A stretch of 64,000 nucleotides of DNA from positions 1-64,000 of the forward strand of contig JAITKV010000011.1 in NCBI GenBank assembly GCA_031278215.1, read 5' to 3'. Both the position numbers and the translations under genes were made by a program. Source of the DNA: Spirochaetaceae bacterium (GTDB lineage Bacteria; Spirochaetota; Spirochaetia; Treponematales; Breznakiellaceae). The notes under the pieces are model-generated. The model saw nothing but the letters and a program-made list of their open reading frames with translations, did no database searches and had not been told where the DNA came from. Below, piece after piece: positions 58,963 through 64,000 of the stretch; position 1 is the first letter of the stretch; the number at the start of each line of letters is the position of its first letter.

Positions 58963-60210
58963 CTAGACGCCGCCGGATCGTACAAAAACCACCAGACTTT
59001 CAATGTGGGCCGTCTGCGGATAAAAATCGAAAAAGTACAGTTCCTCCGGCTTGTAGGCCCCGCAGAGTATACGGTAATCCCGGGACAGGGAGGCGGGATC
59101 GCAGGACACGTAGGCCAGTACCGGGGGACCCTGGCGGCAAAGCCAGCGGACCACGGAAGGGGAAAGTCCCTGCCGGGGCGGGTCGGCTACGGCAAAGCTG
59201 TAGGACCGGTCCCTTAGGCCGGAGCGGATCCTGCCGCCGGAGCCGCTTTTACCGGGAACCCATGCGGTGTCCCGCCGGGGAACATACCGGAACCCTTCCC
59301 TCCGGCCCAGGTTTTCTTCCGCCAGCCTAAGGGCCCGGCGGTTTTCTTCCAGCAAATCCGCCCCTCCGGGGAACAGGTTTTCCAGAAATACGGTAAAGGT
59401 TCCCACCCCCGCGTACAGATCCGCCATCGCCGGCGGATCCTCCCGGTGCCGGGAACCCCCGGAGGGGTCCGCCGGGGCCGCGGCCTTTTCCGCGATCCCG
59501 GCAAGGGGAGGGATCAGCGCTTCCAAAGCCCCGGCGTTGCTTTGGAAAAAACAGGAGGCGTCCAGGAGGATCTTCCGGTCCAGTACGGATACGGCCCCCC
59601 GGGAAGGAACCGGACCGGGAATGCCGGTTCCTTCTTCGGCCAAGAGGACCGTTCCCCGGCCGTAGAGGGTAAACCGGTCCTTTCCCGGAGGCGGCCGCAG
59701 ATCCTTCAACAGGGGGCGAAGGACCGGATCGGCGATGGGGCAGTCTTCCACGGGGACCGGGGCGTGACTTTTCCGGGCCTTGAACCCGCACCGGGGACCC
59801 CGGTTGGCCCTGATCGCGTGGAGGGAAAGGCGGTTCCGGTATTCCCAGGGTTTGGAAGGAACCGTAACAAGGGGCGGAAGCGTTTGCGCGGCCCCGGTGC
59901 GGGAAAGGATGCCGGAAAGGATCTCCCCCTTGGCCTGCAGCTGGGCCTCATAAGACAGATGCTGGAGGGAACAGCCTCCGCAGCGGCCGTAGAGGGAGCA
60001 GCGGGGTTCCACCCGCAGGGGCGAAGCTTCTTCCAGGCCGGCGATTTCTGCCCGGGCCCAGCTTCCGTGGTCCTCGGTAATTCGGCCCCGGACCAGGTCT
60101 CCCGGCGCCGAAAGGGGGATAAAGACCTTTTTCCCCCCGTGAAGGGCCAGTCCTTCGCCGCCGGGAAGGATTTTTTCCACCGGGGATAAAAAAGTATCGC
60201 CTATTGCCAT
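58963..60210 (-). CDS. rlmD: 23S rRNA (uracil-5-)-methyltransferase, RumA/RlmD family
   Basis: 415 residues. N-terminal TRAM-like part, four [4Fe-4S] cysteines (CSLYGRCGGCS and the later EDCPIAD), SAM motif ADLYAGVGTFTVFL, DPPRQGLSP and the catalytic Cys in AYVSCDPASLSRDY. Members of the family methylate U1939 or U747 of 23S rRNA or U54 of tRNA; exact site not decidable. A Pro/Ala/Gly-rich insert (AAAPADPSGGSRHREDPP) lies just before the SAM motif. Confidence 0.9.
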   Translation of the reverse strand: MAIGDTFLSPVEKILPGGEGLALHGGKKVFIPLSAPGDLVRGRITEDHGSWARAEIAGLEEASPLRVEPRCSLYGRCGGCSLQHLSYEAQLQAKGEILSGILSRTGAAQTLPPLVTVPSKPWEYRNRLSLHAIRANRGPRCGFKARKSHAPVPVEDCPIADPVLRPLLKDLRPPPGKDRFTLYGRGTVLLAEEGTGIPGPVPSRGAVSVLDRKILLDASCFFQSNAGALEALIPPLAGIAEKAAAPADPSGGSRHREDPPAMADLYAGVGTFTVFLENLFPGGADLLEENRRALRLAEENLGRREGFRYVPRRDTAWVPGKSGSGGRIRSGLRDRSYSFAVADPPRQGLSPSVVRWLCRQGPPVLAYVSCDPASLSRDYRILCGAYKPEELYFFDFYPQTAHIESLVVFVRSGGV

Positions 60211-60239
60211 GTGGAGTGAACTGTATCATAATGGGTCCT

Positions 60240-61208
60240 ATGATTGAAACCACCAGTTGGATCCCCTGTGATGACGGCGCCAGGCTTTTTATACGGCGCT
60301 GGAGCCCCGGTTCCGGCACCCCCAAGGCCCTTGTGCATGCCGTGCATGGCATGACGGAACATTCTGCCCGTTACCGGTTCCTGGCGGAAAAACTCTGCGG
60401 GGCGGGCATTGAACTGTGGGCGGCGGACATGCGGGGCCACGGAAAGACCGCGGATCCCGCGGTGAACGATCCCGCCAGGGGGGGGCTTCTGGGTCATACC
60501 GCGGACCGGGACGGCTTTTTCCGGGTGGTGGCGGATATCGGCATTATTAACAGGCATATTGCCGCCTCCACCGGGGAAACATACGGAAAACTTCCCCTGT
60601 TTCTTATGGGTCATTCCTGGGGATCCTTTTTGGCCCAGGGCTATATTGAAAGCCCGGACGCTTCCACGGTCCTGCGGGGCTGCATCCTCTCCGGCACCCG
60701 GGGGCCGGGGAGCGGATCCATAGCCCTTGGCGTTCCCCTGCTGGCCCTGCTGGCCCTGCTAAGGGGTAAACGGCGGGATTCCGCAGCGGCCCGGGTCTTG
60801 TCAGTAGGACTTTACAACAGGACCTTTAAGCCGAACCGGACCCCCTTTGACTGGCTTTCCCGGGACGAAAAGGCGGTGGACGAGTTCATGGCGGATCCGC
60901 TTTGCGGCAGGCCCTGTTCCTCCGGATTTTACCGTGATATGATACGGGGACTGGCGGCGATACACCGGAAGAAGGCTATTGCCCGGATTAACAGGGCCTT
61001 GAAGGTCTATATTTTTTGCGGCAGCGCCGATCCGGCCGGCGAGATGGGGCTTAGCCCCGCCAGGCTGGTAAAGGCATACCGGGGGGCGGGCATAGAGGAT
61101 TTGGAATTTGTACTTTATCCGGAAGCCCGGCACGAGCCTTTACATGAAATCAACCGGGAAGAGGTTGTGGACGCGCTTCTGAATTGGCTGGAACGGTGCC
61201 TTCCCTAG
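60240..61208 (+). CDS. Alpha/beta hydrolase (monoacylglycerol lipase/lysophospholipase type)
   Basis: 322 residues. VHAVHGMTEHSARYRFLAE, AADMRGHGKT, nucleophile elbow MGHSWGS, acid in FCGSADPAGE, catalytic His in EARHEPLHE. Hydrolyses lipid esters, probably monoacylglycerols or lysophospholipids. ATG 60240 matches the family start; ATG 60231 and 60204 are in frame upstream. Divergent from rlmD over ~30 bp. Confidence 0.9.
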   Translation: MIETTSWIPCDDGARLFIRRWSPGSGTPKALVHAVHGMTEHSARYRFLAEKLCGAGIELWAADMRGHGKTADPAVNDPARGGLLGHTADRDGFFRVVADIGIINRHIAASTGETYGKLPLFLMGHSWGSFLAQGYIESPDASTVLRGCILSGTRGPGSGSIALGVPLLALLALLRGKRRDSAAARVLSVGLYNRTFKPNRTPFDWLSRDEKAVDEFMADPLCGRPCSSGFYRDMIRGLAAIHRKKAIARINRALKVYIFCGSADPAGEMGLSPARLVKAYRGAGIEDLEFVLYPEARHEPLHEINREEVVDALLNWLERCLP

Positions 61209-61221
61209 GCGCCTGTGGCAC

Positions 61222-61350
61222 TTATAGGTTTTTGCGCCGCTTGGCGCCGCTTGGCGCCGCAAAACCTCGATAAATGGGCGCCTGCGAGTTTGCAGGGTAA
61301 AAATCGCCTGACCGGCGGTTTTTTAGGGTTTTATGTACGCAGTGCGGCAG
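61222..61350 (+). repeat. Dispersed repeat E, copy E4
   Basis: Begins with TATAGGTTTTTGCGCCGC and two extra GCGCCGCTTG units, continues with GTTTGCAGGGTAAAAATCGCC-TGACC-GGCGGTTTTTT (terminator-like) and GGGTTTTATGTACGCAGTGC. It probably ends the lipase transcript and lies just before the pcnB ribosome-binding site. Confidence 0.75.
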
Positions 61351-61387
61351 ACTCCCAGGGCCCATACTACAGTTTGCAGGAAAAAGA

Positions 61388-62611
61388 TTGCGGATCCGGT
61401 ACGGAAAAGAGCAGAACGGAAAACTCATACGAAAGGCCGTGGTGTACACGCGGGATGAACACAGGATCGATTTTACCGGAGTAGACCGGGATGCGGTGTT
61501 TATTACCAGCCGCCTGGGGGCCAACGGGTACGAGAGTTACATTGTGGGCGGCGCGGTCCGGGATCTGATCCTGGGAAAAAGACCCAAAGATTTTGACATT
61601 GTTACCGGGGCAACTCCGGCGCAGATTAAGCGGATCTTTCGCAATTCCCGGATCATAGGCCGGCGGTTCCGGCTGGTCCATGTTTTTTTTGGCCCCAAAA
61701 TATTTGAGGTTTCCACCTTCCGGTCCCTTAAGGACGGCCATACCAGCAATACCTATGGAACCATAGAAGAGGATGTCCAGCGCAGGGATTTTTCGTTCAA
61801 CGCCCTCTTTTACGATCCCGGCAAACAGGTGGTGGTGGACTATGTGAACGGAATGGCGGATATCAAAAAACGGATCCTGCGGCCCATTATTCCCGTGGAA
61901 CTTATTTTTAAGGACGATCCGGTGCGGATGATCCGGGCCGTAAAATACGCCGCCGCCGGCGGTTTTAAAATTCCCTGGCTTTTGCAGCGGCGGATAAAAA
62001 AAGAAGCCCCCCTGCTAAAAGAGATTTCCGCTTCCCGGCTTACGGAGGAGCTTAGTAAAATTATCCGTTCACCCTATGCGGCGCGGATAGTGGAAGCCCT
62101 GGAAGATGCGGGGCTTTACGGGTATCTTCAAAAGGAAGCTTCGGCCCTGTTAAAAACCGACGCCGGCTTTCGCAGCAAGTACTTTCGCAGTTTGGCGGAT
62201 AGTTCCGGCGAACCGGGGGAAGGAAAGGCCCTGGCGGCCTTGATCCAGGATTATCTGGAATTAAAGACTCCCTGGCAGGAGCTAAAGCAGTGGGAAGATT
62301 ACCAGGCCGTGTTTTTTGACGCCCGGCGCTTTCTCCTTCCCATGAATCCCCCCCGGCTTGAACTGGACAGATCGATCCGCCGTATCTTTGCGGCCCACGG
62401 AATTGAATTAAAAAAGAAGGCCCTCTTTGAACGGGATCGCCGGACCGGGGAAGGGTCAAGACGTTCCAGGGGTAAAGAAGGATCCCCCGTAAAAGAACAG
62501 GCTCCCCCGGCGGCGGCGCCTGCCGGGCAGGCGGGGGTCCCCGGGCAGGCGGGGACCCGGCCCCTTCGCCGCCGCAGACGGCAAAAAAGTCCGGCCCCCC
62601 GGGGGCTGTAA
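61388..62611 (+). CDS. pcnB: Poly(A) polymerase / tRNA nucleotidyltransferase family protein
   Basis: 407 residues. Nucleotidyltransferase motif GGAVRDLILGKRPKDFDIVTG, RRDFSFNALFYDPGKQVVVDY, then the RNA-binding helical domain (DPVRMIRAVKYAA; ITEELSKII-like LTEELSKIIRS). Adds A tails to RNA 3' ends, promoting decay. The C-terminal ~45 residues are basic and low-complexity (PAGQAGVPGQAG, RRRRRQKS). TTG at 61388 is the start: AGGA precedes it and the protein then begins MRIRYGKE as in other spirochaetes. Confidence 0.93.
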   Translation: MRIRYGKEQNGKLIRKAVVYTRDEHRIDFTGVDRDAVFITSRLGANGYESYIVGGAVRDLILGKRPKDFDIVTGATPAQIKRIFRNSRIIGRRFRLVHVFFGPKIFEVSTFRSLKDGHTSNTYGTIEEDVQRRDFSFNALFYDPGKQVVVDYVNGMADIKKRILRPIIPVELIFKDDPVRMIRAVKYAAAGGFKIPWLLQRRIKKEAPLLKEISASRLTEELSKIIRSPYAARIVEALEDAGLYGYLQKEASALLKTDAGFRSKYFRSLADSSGEPGEGKALAALIQDYLELKTPWQELKQWEDYQAVFFDARRFLLPMNPPRLELDRSIRRIFAAHGIELKKKALFERDRRTGEGSRRSRGKEGSPVKEQAPPAAAPAGQAGVPGQAGTRPLRRRRRQKSPAPRGL

Positions 62612-62647
62612 GGGCCGGGGGCGGAGGCTCCGCCGGGGGCGGAGGGC

Positions 62648-63829
62648 TTATTCCAGTTTCTTAACCAGTTCCTCCACCCGGGTCCTGTATTTGGAAGGAT
62701 CCGCGGAGGAAGCCTCTTCCAGGTATGCCAGGGCCTCTGTTTTTTTGCCCGACGCCAGGGCGTTTATGCCCCGGGCATATTGGATCAGGGCCCGCTCGGC
62801 GCCGTAGTCCAGGGCTGTTTTGTAGAATGCTTCGGCCTCCACATACCGGGCTTCTTCATAGGCTAAAAGACCCAGATAGTAAGGGGGCGCATAATGGCCC
62901 GGTTTAAGGGCCGCGGCCCGCCGAAACAGGGCCCCCGCGGCGGAAAAATCCTTGGCCCCGTAGGCCCTTTGTCCTTCCTCCACCAGTTCGGTAAAGGTCT
63001 TTTTGGCCGCCACATATACGGCATAATCCCTGCTTAGGTCCCGCAGGGGGGTAAAGAGTACGATCCGGTCGTAGACCGCCCGGGCGTTTTCTTCCGCCGA
63101 GGCGGCGGGGGAAAGGACCATAAAGAGGTCCGTCAAGGTTCTAAAGTAGTTTCCCCCCCCGGGGGTGTTTTCCGCCGCCGGAGGAGGCGGAACGGCGGAT
63201 CCGTTATCCACAAAAAAAGACACCAGGGACCACGCCAGGGCCTGAAAGTTGGGGGGAGCGCCGTTTGTATCCGCCCGCAGTATAAGCTCCGGGCTTGCGG
63301 AGGCCCCGGCCTGCCGGACCGTTTCCAGCCAGCTTAGGTTTTCTTCGTAATTTAGGGCGCCCTTTTCCCGGTCGTAGATAAGGGTGCTAAAATAGACCGC
63401 AAAACCCTCCCGTATCCAGGCCGGGGGCTGGGGTATAAAGGCCCGTAAAAACTGGATAAAAGCCTGGTGGGGAAGGATCTTTTCTTCTTCCGGGCTTCCC
63501 CGGAGTACGACCAGTTCCCTGCTGGCCGGCGTATTGTAGTGAAGGTATACGGCGCCGGGGCGGGAGCTTCCCAGCTTGGAACTAACATAGGCGTCGTACT
63601 CGCTTTTTTCGGTAAAGAGGCGGATCCGCAGCAGCCCGGAGAGCCCCGCGGGGTTAAAGCGGAAGATCCTGTTGTATGTGTCAAAGCGCTGTTCCATCTG
63701 GTTTGCGTAAATTGCTCCGTCGGCGCTTCCGGGAGGAACGATAACCTCGTAATGGGTGGATCGAAACTGGGCGGGAAGCAGGGCCCCCAGGCCCAGGATC
63801 AGGGAAATGCCTAAAAAAAACTTTTTCAT
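62648..63829 (-). CDS. Exported degenerate metallopeptidase-like protein with TPRs
   Basis: 393 residues. Signal peptide (FFLGISLILGLGALLPAQ), a domain like gluzincin peptidases of the MA-like group, and C-terminal TPRs (~280-390: AGALFRRAAALKPGHYAPPYYLG; AEAFYKTALDYGAERALIQYARG). Where the peptidase has HExxH the sequence is HQAFIQ, while the downstream REGFAVYF, the third-ligand region, is kept, so catalysis is doubtful. GGAG precedes the ATG. A Pro/Gly low-complexity stretch lies at ~215-230. Confidence 0.83.
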   Translation of the reverse strand: MKKFFLGISLILGLGALLPAQFRSTHYEVIVPPGSADGAIYANQMEQRFDTYNRIFRFNPAGLSGLLRIRLFTEKSEYDAYVSSKLGSSRPGAVYLHYNTPASRELVVLRGSPEEEKILPHQAFIQFLRAFIPQPPAWIREGFAVYFSTLIYDREKGALNYEENLSWLETVRQAGASASPELILRADTNGAPPNFQALAWSLVSFFVDNGSAVPPPPAAENTPGGGNYFRTLTDLFMVLSPAASAEENARAVYDRIVLFTPLRDLSRDYAVYVAAKKTFTELVEEGQRAYGAKDFSAAGALFRRAAALKPGHYAPPYYLGLLAYEEARYVEAEAFYKTALDYGAERALIQYARGINALASGKKTEALAYLEEASSADPSKYRTRVEELVKKLE

Positions 63830-63872
63830 GGTACGCTCCGTTTAATGATTTCCGGCGTTCTGTAAATACCCC

Positions 63873-64000
63873 TTACAAGGCCTGGGAATATTCCTGCCGG
63901 ATCTTGTCAATGATAATGTTCACCTCTTCTATGAGTATTCCCGTATACCGTTCAATGTTGTCAATAATGTACTGCTGCAGGGTATGGATGTTGCCTCCCA
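63873..64000 (-). CDS. C-terminal end of an unidentified gene
   Basis: The frame is open from the window edge to a TAA at 63873. The 42 or so visible residues are helical and hydrophobic/acidic (LQQYIIDNIERYTGILIEEV ... IRQEYSQAL). Not recognised; it lies 43 bp upstream of the preceding gene in the same direction, probably one operon. Confidence 0.6.
   Translation of the reverse strand, partial: GGNIHTLQQYIIDNIERYTGILIEEVNIIIDKIRQEYSQAL

Overview
This window comes from a GC-rich spirochaete, most likely a Treponema-type organism of the termite-gut or free-living kind rather than a pathogenic treponeme. The evidence is a P83/100-family antigen gene, a spirochaete-style poly(A) polymerase beginning MRIRYGKE, a lysine/alanine-rich histone H1-like protein, an Mgl-type sugar importer with a lipoprotein binding protein, several FGE-sulfatase-fold and TPR proteins, and glutamate synthase. 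The genus is an inference. Almost the whole window is coding, with gene arrangement typical of a chromosome; there is no phage, IS transposase or CRISPR array.

Layout: 1-2.0 kb, end of a hybrid sensor kinase. 2.3-5.0 kb, a small membrane protein and parB-parA. 5.0-7.9 kb, a HAD phosphatase followed by a CBS/ATPase - DRTGG - PHP trio. 8.5-14.7 kb, gltB-gltD. 14.9-25.4 kb, a second HAD phosphatase, then a long minus-strand sugar region: membrane-anchored sugar-binding sensor, LytS-type kinase, YesN-type regulator, XylF-like lipoprotein, then mglB-mglA-mglC. 25.5-33.4 kb, rpmB, a metallophosphoesterase-rubrerythrin fusion, an acyl-ACP thioesterase, a lipoprotein, a 1034-residue hybrid kinase and a TPR protein. 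33.6-39.3 kb, sulfur amino-acid metabolism: a trans-sulfuration PLP enzyme and an operon of an NMT1-type ABC importer with cysK. 39.4-51.4 kb, housekeeping: murJ, mnmE, histone-like protein, mnmG, HIT protein, alr-clpP-FGE, pth-PilZ, mazG. 51.5-64 kb: a secreted hypothetical, tatD, tRNA-Leu with an epimerase, an FGE remnant, P83/100, a PQQ/HEAT protein, rlmD, a lipase, pcnB, a degenerate metallopeptidase-TPR protein, and the end of another gene.

Two features cut across the annotation. First, at least four families of dispersed hairpin-rich repeats (called A, B, D and E here) fill most long intergenic gaps. Family A has imperfect terminal inverted repeats starting TAGGGAA; in one place a family-B element sits inside an A element, flanked by a short direct repeat. 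The TAG at the end of A-like sequences serves as the stop codon of several genes. Second, short GC-rich tandem repeats have been added in frame inside conserved enzymes (GltB, thioesterase, Pth, RlmD, PcnB, XylF-like). An 18-nt poly-G tract lies in frame near the 3' end of the sugar response regulator and is a candidate length switch.

A further pattern is that many genes have a -10-like hexamer 6-8 nt before the start codon and no Shine-Dalgarno sequence, suggesting leaderless mRNAs, while genes inside operons have clear GGAGG-type sites. The most unusual single protein is the phosphoesterase-rubrerythrin fusion at 25.8-27.1 kb.
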